64,000 nucleotides of DNA from WS-2 sp036507005 (GTDB lineage: Bacteria > Eisenbacteria > RBG-16-71-46). Numbering within the stretch: the first letter of the stretch is position 1; each line of letters begins with the position of its first letter. The stretch is from positions 1-64,000 of the forward strand of contig DASXQT010000006.1 in assembly GCA_036507005.1 (NCBI GenBank). Reading direction: 5' to 3'. The notes below the pieces were generated by a model. The model saw nothing but the letters and a program-made list of their open reading frames with translations. It had not been told where the DNA came from and did not search any database. Of the stretch, positions 17,165-26,671 are shown piece by piece. The position numbers and the translations under genes were made by a program.

Positions 17165-17998
17165 ATGCGACAGACGCAGGGCTCGATGATCTGCCCCTCG
17201 TGCGGCAAGCTGATCGGGGTCGGCGAGGAGCGCTGCCCGTTCTGCGGCGCCTGGCGTCCCGGCCTCTACGGCTTCGCGCCCGCGATCCAGCGCCTGTTCG
17301 GCCAGAAGCTCGACCTGGTCGCAATCATCGTCGCGAGCTGCATCGCGCTCTACGTCGTCGCCCTGGTGCTCCAGCCCGAAGCGATCTTCGATTTCGGCAG
17401 CCTGTTCTCGTTCCTCTCGCCCGGGCCGCGCGCGCTCTACCAGCTCGGGATGACGGGCGGCGTGGCGTGGCGCGCGGGCTGGTGGTGGACGCTCCTCACC
17501 GCGATCTACCTGCACGGCGGGCTGCTCCACATCTTCTTCAACGTGATGTGGATCCGGAGCCTCGGTCCGGCGGTGACCGAGGCCTACGGCCCGGCGCGCG
17601 CCTTCGTGATCTTCAGCGTCGCCGGGGCCGCCGGCTTCCTGATCTCGAACCTGGCGAGCGGCGCGCCTTCGATCGGCGCCTCGGGCAGCATCTTCGGCCT
17701 GCTCGCGGCGCTGATCGTCTACAACCGCCGGCGCGGGGCGTCGCACATCACCGCCCAGCTCTGGCAGTGGGCGGTGCTCATGTTCGTGATGGGATTCGTC
17801 ATGTCGCGTGTGAACAACTGGGCGCACGCGGGCGGCTTCGGCGGCGGCTGGGTGGTGGCGGAGGCGATGCGCTTCAGCGACGAGAAGCGCGAGAGCCCGG
17901 CCGTGCAGGTGCTGGCGCTCGCGCTGCTGGCGCTCACCGCCGTGGGCGTGGTGCTGTCGTTCGTGAACGTGACCGCGCTGCTGATGCGGGGGTCGTGA
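17165..17998 (+). CDS. Rhomboid intramembrane serine protease with N-terminal zinc ribbon
   Basis: A 277-residue protein. Residues 10-27 hold a CPSC...CPFC zinc ribbon in the cytoplasm. Six or seven membrane helices follow, with the rhomboid features: HGGLLHIFFNVMWI, the catalytic serine in GASGSIFGL (S173), and the histidine in NNWAHAGGF (H221). The enzyme cuts transmembrane substrates within the membrane. The start at 17165 (MRQTQGSMICPSC) is used; the Met at residue 8 is an alternative that keeps the zinc ribbon. The next gene, batE, is convergent. Confidence 0.88.
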   Translation: MRQTQGSMICPSCGKLIGVGEERCPFCGAWRPGLYGFAPAIQRLFGQKLDLVAIIVASCIALYVVALVLQPEAIFDFGSLFSFLSPGPRALYQLGMTGGVAWRAGWWWTLLTAIYLHGGLLHIFFNVMWIRSLGPAVTEAYGPARAFVIFSVAGAAGFLISNLASGAPSIGASGSIFGLLAALIVYNRRRGASHITAQLWQWAVLMFVMGFVMSRVNNWAHAGGFGGGWVVAEAMRFSDEKRESPAVQVLALALLALTAVGVVLSFVNVTALLMRGS

Positions 17999-18029
17999 GA
18001 AGCGAGCGTTCCGAGGAGCGCGATTCGCG

Positions 18030-18833
18030 CTACGAAGCGCGCCGCGCCGGCGCCGTCACCGGGCGCACGTCGCCCGCGAGCGCCCAGCCCCGCGCGCCCG
18101 AGGAGTCCTCGATCCGCACATAGTCGCCGCTGGTCTCGAGGATCGGGACCACCTCGCCCTCGCGCAGCGTGCCCACGGGCCCGGCGGTCGGCGATGCGGC
18201 GTCGAGCAGCGGAGCGCCGCGGCGGACCACGGCGCCGGTCGGGCGCGCGAGCGAGCCCGCGACCGGCACGATCGCCACGCCGAGCCCGATCGCGAGGCTC
18301 GCCCAGGCGACACGCGCGAGCCGGGCGGCCGACGGCCGCCAGCGGTACACCGCATGCGCCCCGAGCGAGATCGCGAGCATCAGCACCGCGATGAGGTCGA
18401 GCCGGAACCATCGCGCGGCGCGGGCGACCGCGGCCAGCGGCTCGGGTGCGATCTCGGCGCGGTCCAAGTTCGCGGCCTCGCGCAGCCGGTCGATGTCGCG
18501 CCTCACCGCCCGGTCCGACGGGTCCAGCTCGCGGGCGCGCAGCAGTGCCCACAGTGCTTCGCCGGTGGCGCCGCGGGCGGCGGCGACCTGCGCCCAGTTC
18601 CAGTAGAGCGACGCGCTCTCGGTCCCCGAGGCCGCGAGGCTGTCGTAGAGCGCGATCGCCCGCGGGTAATCGCCGGCGCGGGCCAGATCGCCGGCGTCGC
18701 GGAATCGCTGCGGGCCCGGCTTGGCGTGCGCCGACGCCGCGACGGCGAGCCACGCGAGCGCCGCGACGGCGCAGGCGGTCGCGCGCGTCAGCCGCGCGCC
18801 TCGCCTGCCCTCGGCGGCCCGGGAACGCCTCAT
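18030..18833 (-). CDS. batE: BatE-like TPR and SH3-domain membrane protein
   Basis: A 267-residue protein, last of the moxR-bat operon. A signal peptide/anchor (ATACAVAALAWLAVAASAHA) is followed by TPR-like helices (DAGDLARAGDYPRAIALYDSLAA, ALWALLRARELDPSDRAVRR), two membrane helices (IAVLMLAISLGAHAVY and ASLAIGLGVAIVPVAG), and a bacterial SH3 domain (GTLREGEVVPILETSGDYVRIE). This matches BatE of Bacteroidetes and Leptospira. Its ATG overlaps the batD stop (ATGA); a GTG six bases further upstream is less likely. Bat proteins are linked to aerotolerance and envelope stress, but their biochemical role is not settled. Confidence 0.75.
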   Translation of the reverse strand: MRRSRAAEGRRGARLTRATACAVAALAWLAVAASAHAKPGPQRFRDAGDLARAGDYPRAIALYDSLAASGTESASLYWNWAQVAAARGATGEALWALLRARELDPSDRAVRRDIDRLREAANLDRAEIAPEPLAAVARAARWFRLDLIAVLMLAISLGAHAVYRWRPSAARLARVAWASLAIGLGVAIVPVAGSLARPTGAVVRRGAPLLDAASPTAGPVGTLREGEVVPILETSGDYVRIEDSSGARGWALAGDVRPVTAPARRAS

Positions 18834-20554
18834 GCCCACCTCCGGATCACGTCACCGGCGCGCGCCGCCAGCTCGCGCAGCTTCTCCGAGTAGTCGCCAA
18901 GCTGGGGCGCGTAGCGCACGGCATGGACCTCGTCGAGCAGGTCGCGCACCGCGCGCGCCCGCTCGCTCTCGTCGCCGTCGAGGGAGCCGAACACCGAGTG
19001 GATGGTCTTCTCGATCAGGCCCGCTGCCTTCTCCTTGCTCATGCCGTCGCGGCCGACGCGCTGGAGGTCGCCGATCGCCCCGCGCACGCTGCGCGGCGCC
19101 GCCGCGCGGCCCCGGCCGCGCCGCCCGAGGCGCGCGAGCCGGCCGCCGCCCCACATCAGTCCATGGAGCGCGAGCACGCCCGCCGCGATGAATCCCACCG
19201 CGCTGCCCGGCAGCGCCGCGCCGCGCGATCCCTGCTCGAGATCGGCGCGGAGCGGAAGCGGGCCGCCGCGCGCGGCCGGGCCGGGGCCTGCGAGCGGGGG
19301 CGGGGCCGCGGACGCGGGCGTGCCGCCCTCGACGCGCAGGGTGAGCGGCGCGGTCGCGCTGCGCGCGACGCGGCCCGCGGCGGGATCGAAGTACTCGAAC
19401 TCGAGCCGCGGGATCTCGAGCGTCCCGGCGGTCTGCGGGACGACCACGTACTCCCAGGTGCGCGAGCCCGTGATGCCGGTCGGCTCGGCCTGCAGGTCGC
19501 TCTTCACCTGGGGCGGATAGACCCGCGCCCCGGGCACGGTCAGCTCCGGGCCGCGGTCGACCCACTTGAGGTTGCCGCTGCCCTCCACCTTGAACCGCAG
19601 GGTCGCGGCCTCGCCGAAGGCGAGGCTCGGGCGGTCCAGCGAGGCGGTGGCCTTGAAGCGTCCGACGGCGCCGCTCGATCCCGGCTCCTCGGGGACGGGC
19701 TTCACCTCGACCGTGACCGGTTTGGTGGAGCGCTGCACCGCCGCGCCGTTGTCGAACGGGCTCTGCGACGCCACGCCGATGCTGAGCGTGGCCGGGGGAA
19801 TGGTGAGGCGCCCGGCCTTGGTCGGGAACAGCAGCTTCCGCATCACCGGGAAGCGCCGGTAGGAGACGCCCTCCACGGTGGCGGGCTCGCCGTTCGAGCG
19901 CCCGGGCGGAGTCAGGTCCTCGGCCCAGAATCCGGCGTACTGCGGAGCCTGCGCGAGCTGGAGCCCCGAGACCGACGCCTGTGTATAAAGGTAGTAGGTG
20001 AGGAGCAACGGCTCGCCCACGTAGAGGCTGGTGCGGCTCGGCTGGGCCTCGACGAACAGCTTGGGCTCGGGGCCCCGGCGGCGGCCGAAGAAGCTGCCGA
20101 ACGGATCTTCGTCGAAGGGGCTGCTCCCGCGCTGGGGCTCGGCGGGCTTCACGCTGCCCGCCACGACCTCGATCGGGATCGCGGGCGCGCTGGTTTCGCC
20201 CGTGCGAAGCTGCACGGCGACGATTCCCACCTCGGCGTTTCCGACCGCGGTCGGCTGCAGCACGTAGGTCCAGCTCCGCAACTGGGAGGCGCGGCCGTTC
20301 ACCCACGACATCTGGGTCGAGACCCCCGGCCCGCCCACCACCCGCAGGTTGGTGAGCGGAGGCGGCGCGACCTGGTCGGGCAGGTCCGACGCTTCGACGG
20401 TGATCGTGAGCTGGAGCTGGTCGTCGATCCCGATCCGGCGCGCGTCCACCTCGGAGCGCACCACGCCGTCCGCGGCCGCGGGACGGGGCGCTCCGGCGGA
20501 CGCGATCAGGATCGCGAGCGTGGCCGCGACGCAAATGCCGAGTGCGCGCCTCAC
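18830..20554 (-). CDS. batD: BatD-like oxygen-tolerance protein
   Basis: A 574-residue protein. The start is a GTG overlapping the stop of the batB-batC gene by four bases (GTGA); the frame extends far upstream but the signal peptide (ALGICVAATLAILIASAG) begins here. Ig-like modules follow: IGIDDQLQLTITVEASDL, SLYVGEPLLLTYYLYTQ, SLAFGEAATLRFKVEGSG, typical of the BatD/DUF_oxygen-tolerance family. One membrane helix (AVGFIAAGVLALHGLMWGGG) precedes a cytoplasmic helical tail ending VIRRWA. BatD is thought to be a periplasmic partner of the BatA/BatB von Willebrand proteins. Confidence 0.85.
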   Translation of the reverse strand: MRRALGICVAATLAILIASAGAPRPAAADGVVRSEVDARRIGIDDQLQLTITVEASDLPDQVAPPPLTNLRVVGGPGVSTQMSWVNGRASQLRSWTYVLQPTAVGNAEVGIVAVQLRTGETSAPAIPIEVVAGSVKPAEPQRGSSPFDEDPFGSFFGRRRGPEPKLFVEAQPSRTSLYVGEPLLLTYYLYTQASVSGLQLAQAPQYAGFWAEDLTPPGRSNGEPATVEGVSYRRFPVMRKLLFPTKAGRLTIPPATLSIGVASQSPFDNGAAVQRSTKPVTVEVKPVPEEPGSSGAVGRFKATASLDRPSLAFGEAATLRFKVEGSGNLKWVDRGPELTVPGARVYPPQVKSDLQAEPTGITGSRTWEYVVVPQTAGTLEIPRLEFEYFDPAAGRVARSATAPLTLRVEGGTPASAAPPPLAGPGPAARGGPLPLRADLEQGSRGAALPGSAVGFIAAGVLALHGLMWGGGRLARLGRRGRGRAAAPRSVRGAIGDLQRVGRDGMSKEKAAGLIEKTIHSVFGSLDGDESERARAVRDLLDEVHAVRYAPQLGDYSEKLRELAARAGDVIRRWA

Positions 20555-22434
20555 CAGTCCTTCACGCCCCCCTTCTGCTGCGCCCTTCTCGCCATCATCA
20601 GCTTCCTCTGCTCCGCCTTCTCGTTCTGCTGCAGCGCGTCCAAGAGCTGCATCGCGCGCTCCTTCGGCATCCCGGCGTCCTTCTGGAAGCGCTCGTTCTC
20701 GCGCTGCTCGGGAGTCTTCTGCTGCTCGGGCTGGTCCTTCTGCTGCGGGTCCTGCTTCCGATCCTGCGCGTTCTTGTTCTCGTCCTTCTGGTCCTGATTC
20801 TTCTGTTGCGGCTGCTTCTGTTGCTGCTTCTGCTGCTCCTCCTGCTGCTTCAGCGCCCGCAGGGCCATCTCGAGGTTGCGGCGCGAATCGAGATCCTCCG
20901 GCGAAAGGCGCAGAGCCTCGCGGTACGCCTGGATCGCGCCGCGGTAGTCCTGCTTCTGGAAGAGCGAGTTGCCGAGGTTGTAGCGCGAAGCACCGGCGAG
21001 CGGCGAGGCGGCGTTCTCGCCGAGAGAGTGGAACAGCGTGGCCGCCTCGTCGAACTTTCCGTTCTTGTAGAGCCCGTCGGCCAGGTTGAAGCGGCCGCCG
21101 GGATCCTGCGGCCGGGCGCGCACGGCGCGCTCGAAGGCGGAGAGCGCCTGCGGGTGATTCCCGCCCGCGTACTCCTTGCGCCCCTTCTGCGTCATGCGCG
21201 TGGGCCGGAGCAGCAGCTCGTCGAGCACGCCCGAGCTGCGGCCGGCATTGGGCGATGCGGATGTGGAATCGGCGCGGGCGGGAGCGACGCTTGCGAATGC
21301 GAGCAGAAGCGCCAGCACGGCGGCGGCGCCGGTGCTGGCGGCCCGCGCGGCGCCCGCGCCCGCGCCCCGCGCCGCGCCCGCGCCGGATGCGGGCACGGCG
21401 CGCGAGCCTGCTGCGGCAGCCCGCGCCGCCCGCCGCGGCAGGGGCGGCGGCGGGAGCAGGAGCCCGAGCGCAATCGCGCACATGCCGATCGCGAGCGGGA
21501 TCTGGAAGCGCTCCTTGCGCCGGTACGAGAACTCGCGCGCCAGCGTCTTCTGCTCCATGCCCTCGATCGCCTGGGCGAGCGCTCCGAGGCTCGGATCGGC
21601 CGGCGTGAGCCGGAACGCGCGCCCGCCGGTGCCGCGCGCGATCGCCTCCAGCGTCCGCATGTTGAGCCGCGACACCACCGCCGTCCCCGACGCATCGCGC
21701 TTGAACCCCGTCCTTCTCCCCTCGGCGTCGAAGTCGGGCACCGGCTGGCCGGCCTCGGTCCCCACGCCCACGGTGTGGACGATCACGCCCGCCTCCTTCG
21801 CGCGGCGCACCGCTTCTTCCACGTCGCCCTCGAGGTCCTCGCCGTCCGAGACCAGCACCATCACCTTGTTGCGCCGGTCCTTCTCCACGAACAGGTCGAG
21901 TCCCTTGGCGAGACCCGAGCCCAGCGACGTGCCGGGGGACGGGATCATGCCGGGCTCCATGGTGTCGAGGAAGAGGCCGAGCGCGTCCGCGTCCAGCGTG
22001 AGCGGCGCGAGCGGATAGGCTTGGTCTCCGAACGCCACGAGCGCGAAGCGGTCGCCCTCGAGTCGGCCGATGAGCGCGGCCAGCCCCTGACGGGCGAGGA
22101 AGAACCGGTTGGGCGGCACGTCCTCGGTGGCCATCGAGCCCGAGCAATCGAGCGCCAGCACCACGTCCACGCCCTCGCGCTCGACCTTCTCGCGCACGAT
22201 GCCCCACTGGGGCCGCGCGAGCGCGAGTGCCAAGCCCGCAGCGCCGACCAGGACCAACGCGAGGCGCAGGAAGCGCCAGTGCTCGCCCGGGCGGCGCAGC
22301 ACGCGCGCCCACAGCGGGCGCGCGACGAGCCGCGCGGTGCGCTCGCGGTCGCGCGCGGTGAGCCACGCCTCGAGCCACACGATTGCGGGCAGCGCGAGCA
22401 GGGCGAGGAGCCAGCGGGGCGATTCGAAGATCAT
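20551..22434 (-). CDS. BatB-BatC fusion: von Willebrand A domain plus TPR protein
   Basis: A 627-residue protein joining two genes that are separate in most bat operons. Residues 1-75 hold two membrane helices (SPRWLLALLALPAIVWLEA and RLALVLVGAAGLALALA). The VWA domain starts with the MIDAS motif DCSGSM (96-101) and runs to about 290 with GTSLGSGLAKGLD and VMVLVSDGEDLEGD. A membrane helix (QIPLAIGMCAIALGLLL) and an Ala-rich hydrophobic stretch lead to TPR units (EYAGGNHPQALSAFERAV, SLFQKQDYRGAIQAYREAL), then a Gln/Lys-rich coil and the BatC-like end MPKERAMQLLDALQQNE. The ATG overlaps the batA stop. I see no stop or frameshift between the halves. Confidence 0.88.
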   Translation of the reverse strand: MIFESPRWLLALLALPAIVWLEAWLTARDRERTARLVARPLWARVLRRPGEHWRFLRLALVLVGAAGLALALARPQWGIVREKVEREGVDVVLALDCSGSMATEDVPPNRFFLARQGLAALIGRLEGDRFALVAFGDQAYPLAPLTLDADALGLFLDTMEPGMIPSPGTSLGSGLAKGLDLFVEKDRRNKVMVLVSDGEDLEGDVEEAVRRAKEAGVIVHTVGVGTEAGQPVPDFDAEGRRTGFKRDASGTAVVSRLNMRTLEAIARGTGGRAFRLTPADPSLGALAQAIEGMEQKTLAREFSYRRKERFQIPLAIGMCAIALGLLLPPPPLPRRAARAAAAGSRAVPASGAGAARGAGAGAARAASTGAAAVLALLLAFASVAPARADSTSASPNAGRSSGVLDELLLRPTRMTQKGRKEYAGGNHPQALSAFERAVRARPQDPGGRFNLADGLYKNGKFDEAATLFHSLGENAASPLAGASRYNLGNSLFQKQDYRGAIQAYREALRLSPEDLDSRRNLEMALRALKQQEEQQKQQQKQPQQKNQDQKDENKNAQDRKQDPQQKDQPEQQKTPEQRENERFQKDAGMPKERAMQLLDALQQNEKAEQRKLMMARRAQQKGGVKDW

Positions 22435-23450
22435 GCCGGGGCCACCCGGAGGCCGGCCGCCCACAGCGCGCCCGCCATCGAGAACGACGCGGCCGCGATC
22501 AGCAGCACGGGGAAGTAGAGCTCGCGGTAGCGGCGATAGGCGGAGAGCTTGATCTCCGACTTCTCCATCCGGTCGATGCGGTCGAAGATGTTCCGCAGCG
22601 AGGCCGAGTCGGTGGCGCGGAAGAACTCGCCGCCGGTGCGGTCCGCGATCTTCTGCAGCAAGCCCTCGTCGATCTGGACCTCGGTCATCATGGTGCGCCG
22701 CGTGACCTGGCCGGTGAACGGGTCCTGCACGTCGACCGGCATCGGCACCTGGCCGCCGCGCCCCACGCCCACGGTGTAGACCCGCACCTCCATGGCGCGC
22801 GCGAGGTCGGTGGCGGTGGCGGGATCGATCTCCCCGGCGTTGTTGACGCCGTCGGTCACGAGCACGATCACCCGGCTCTTCGCCTTCGAATGGCGCAGCC
22901 GAACGAGCGAGGTGGCGAGGCCGGAGCCGATCGCCGTGCCGTCGGGGAGCATGTCGAGGTGCACGTCGTCGAGCTGGCGCAGCAGGACCGCCGCGTCGGT
23001 GGTGGGCGGCGACTTGGTGAGGCTCTTGCCCGCGAAGACCACGAGGCCGATGCGGTCCGTCGGGCGCCGCTTCACGAACTCCGCGACCACGTCCTTCGCC
23101 ACCGCCAGACGATTGAGCGGCTGGAAGTCCTCGGCCGCCATCGAGCCCGAGACGTCGAGCGCCACCACGATGTCCACGCCGCGCGTGGTCACCTGCTCCT
23201 TGAGGCTTCCGTGCTGGGGCCGCGCGAGCGCCACCGAGGCTGCCGCGAGCCCGAGCGCCGCCGCCACCGCGGGCGCGTGGCGCAGCGCCACGCGCAGCCC
23301 CGCGGGCCTGCCCTTGAGGCGCGCCGCGCCCGGGAACACGATCGCTCCACCGTGCCGCTCGCGCAGCCATGCGCCCACGAGCACCAGCGGGCCGAGCAGC
23401 GCCGCCCACAGCCAGGCCGGGTCCTGGAACCGGAAGCCCTGCCAGTCCAT
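22431..23450 (-). CDS. batA: BatA-like von Willebrand A protein
   Basis: A 339-residue membrane protein: two N-terminal helices (AWLWAALLGPLVLVGAWL and APAVAAALGLAAASVAL), a VWA domain with intact MIDAS DVSGSM (99-104), GTAIGSGLATSL and VIVLVTDGVNNAGE, and a last helix (LYFPVLLIAAASFSMAGALWA). ATG 23450 is preferred over the adjoining GTG at 23453 because GGGAGG lies four bases upstream of it. It lies ten bases after the Ig/membrane protein gene and overlaps the batB-batC fusion by four bases. Confidence 0.9.
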   Translation of the reverse strand: MDWQGFRFQDPAWLWAALLGPLVLVGAWLRERHGGAIVFPGAARLKGRPAGLRVALRHAPAVAAALGLAAASVALARPQHGSLKEQVTTRGVDIVVALDVSGSMAAEDFQPLNRLAVAKDVVAEFVKRRPTDRIGLVVFAGKSLTKSPPTTDAAVLLRQLDDVHLDMLPDGTAIGSGLATSLVRLRHSKAKSRVIVLVTDGVNNAGEIDPATATDLARAMEVRVYTVGVGRGGQVPMPVDVQDPFTGQVTRRTMMTEVQIDEGLLQKIADRTGGEFFRATDSASLRNIFDRIDRMEKSEIKLSAYRRYRELYFPVLLIAAASFSMAGALWAAGLRVAPA

Positions 23451-23460
23451 CACGCCTCCC

Positions 23461-24473
23461 TCATGCCGCCAGCCCCGCCGGTGCCGCCGGGCGCAGGCGG
23501 GCCTCGAGCGCCGCGATCAGGGCACGGGTCGCGGAGAGATGCCGCTCGGCCTCCTGGTTGAGCCCGTCGGCGCGCGCGAACTTGATGCGGTCCGCCGCGC
23601 CGCTCAGGTCGCGCAGCGCGGGCGTCAACTCGGCACCGTCCGGCACGCTCTTCAGGTGCGCCAGCATCTCGGCGGTGGTCATCTCGACGATCGGGGCGCC
23701 CAGCCGCCTCTCGAGGTAGCGCTTGGCGATCGCGGTCAGCTCGATGTAGAAGAGCCGGTGCTCGCCGCGCGCGAGCAGGCCCGACGCCGCCAGCGCATCC
23801 AGCGCCCGGCGCGCCTCCTCGTCGGGCGCGATCGCCGGGGTGGGCGCGACCTCGACCGGCGCCTCCTTGCGGCGGCGCGAGAGCAGCCACCACGCCAGCG
23901 CGCCCGCGAGCAGCAGCGCCGCAACCAGCCCGATCCAGAACGCGCGGCCCACCGCGAGGCTCACCGGCGCGCGCACGTCGGCGAGCCTCTGCTCGGCCTT
24001 GTCCTTGGGCAGCAGCGAAACGATCCGGAGCGGGATGGGCGCGGTGCTCACCTCGCCCGTGGCGCCGCCGGGAAGCCGGTAGCGCACCGGGATCGCCGGA
24101 ACCTGCGTCTCGCCGAGGGCGAACGCGGCGGCGCGATAGCGGTGCGTCCCCGGCGGGAGCGGGGTGGGCGGCGGGGGCGCCGCGCTCAGCTCGAACGTGT
24201 CCTGCGCGGCCGCGTCGGGGAACGCGAACTCGGTGCCCGCGGGCCCGCTCGCCCGCACCTCGACGATGAACGTCTCGCCCACGGAGACTTCGGTCTTCGA
24301 GGCGGTGGCGACGGCCGAGGGCCGCAGGGCACCGGCGCTCGCCGAATCGGCGACCGCCGGCACTGCGGCCGCGACGGCCTGGGCCGCAGCGCCCGCCGCG
24401 GGCGCCGCGCTCGCGGGCCCGGCGACCACCGTCCGCCCCGCCGCGACTAGCGCGATCGCCAGCAGCGCCGCCC

Positions 24474-24477
<4 letters not shown>
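23461..24477 (-). CDS. Ig-like membrane protein of the bat operon (BatD/DUF4381-like)
   Basis: A 338-residue protein: signal peptide (MRAALLAIALVAAG...), an Ala-rich linker, an Ig-like domain (KTEVSVGETFIVEVRASGPAG, PAIPVRYRLPGGATGEV), a single membrane helix at about 178-200 (FWIGLVAALLLAGALAWWLL), and a cytoplasmic helical domain (RRALDALAASGLLARGEHRLFYIELTAIAKRYLE). The layout is that of DUF4381-type or BatX proteins found between the DUF58 gene and batA. Its ATG overlaps the DUF58 stop. It probably links the VWA proteins to the periplasm; direct function is unknown. Confidence 0.75.
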
Positions 24478-25340
<863 letters not shown>

Positions 25341-25358
25341 GGTGGCCCGCCGGATCGA

Positions 25359-26354
<996 letters not shown>

Positions 26355-26496
26355 CTCGCTTGCCTCTTGGATGCGTGGCACGGCGGGTCCCGTTGGCTCG
26401 TAGTCGAGCGCGGCCCATGTCCAATCGTGTATGAAGTACGAAGAGCCCCGGCCCCGGTTGCGCCCTGGATGGCGCGGGCCGCGGGGCGGCGAGAGA

Positions 26497-26525
26497 CGCT
26501 AAGGTGTGCCTCAGCAAGAGGTCAA
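26497..26525 (-). promoter_or_regulatory. Weak candidate promoter of the moxR-bat operon
   Basis: Minus-strand TTGACC (26525-26520), 17 bases, then TTAGCG (26502-26497). The -35 box is good but the -10 box is poor. The box overlaps the inverted repeat at 26521-26557, so a repressor or activator could act here. Confidence 0.3.
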
Positions 26526-26557
26526 GAATCGCGGGCGATTCTTGCCGCGTTCTTGAC
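26521..26557. repeat. Nested inverted repeats, possible operator
   Basis: CAAGAATCGC (26523-26532), two bases, then GCGATTCTTG (26535-26544) form a perfect palindrome. An outer pair, GTCAAGAA (26521-26528) and TTCTTGAC (26550-26557), shares its left arm, so the right arm occurs twice. It could be a binding site or alternative RNA hairpins. It lies 165 bases upstream of moxR. Confidence 0.5.
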
Positions 26558-26671
26558 AAGGCGCCGGCGACGGTCGCGGCAACCGTCCCCGGGGACGGTG
26601 CGACGAGGCCCTCCCGCCGCGGGCGGGGGCGGCTTTGCCGGCCCGGGCGGCTGATCTAGGCTGAGCGCACC

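Larger units (their letters stand above)
26355..26671. other. Divergent intergenic region between moxR and the DUF2779 gene
   Basis: This 317-base gap separates two divergent genes. It holds the inverted repeats at 26521-26557, a candidate -35 box for the moxR operon, and a GC-rich stretch near 26580-26650 with the small palindrome CCGTCCCCGGGGACGG. I see no gene or RNA family in it. Confidence 0.6.

Noticed and set aside
20640..20870. Gln/Lys-rich stretch in batB-batC as a possible frameshift or repeat expansion
   Set aside because: Low-complexity Gln/Lys tails are normal for BatC proteins and the frame continues into the conserved BatC end.
18830..22378. Long minus-strand frame running from batD through the batB-batC gene
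   Set aside because: Only the part from the GTG at 20554 shows BatD features; the upstream part is a shadow of batB-batC.
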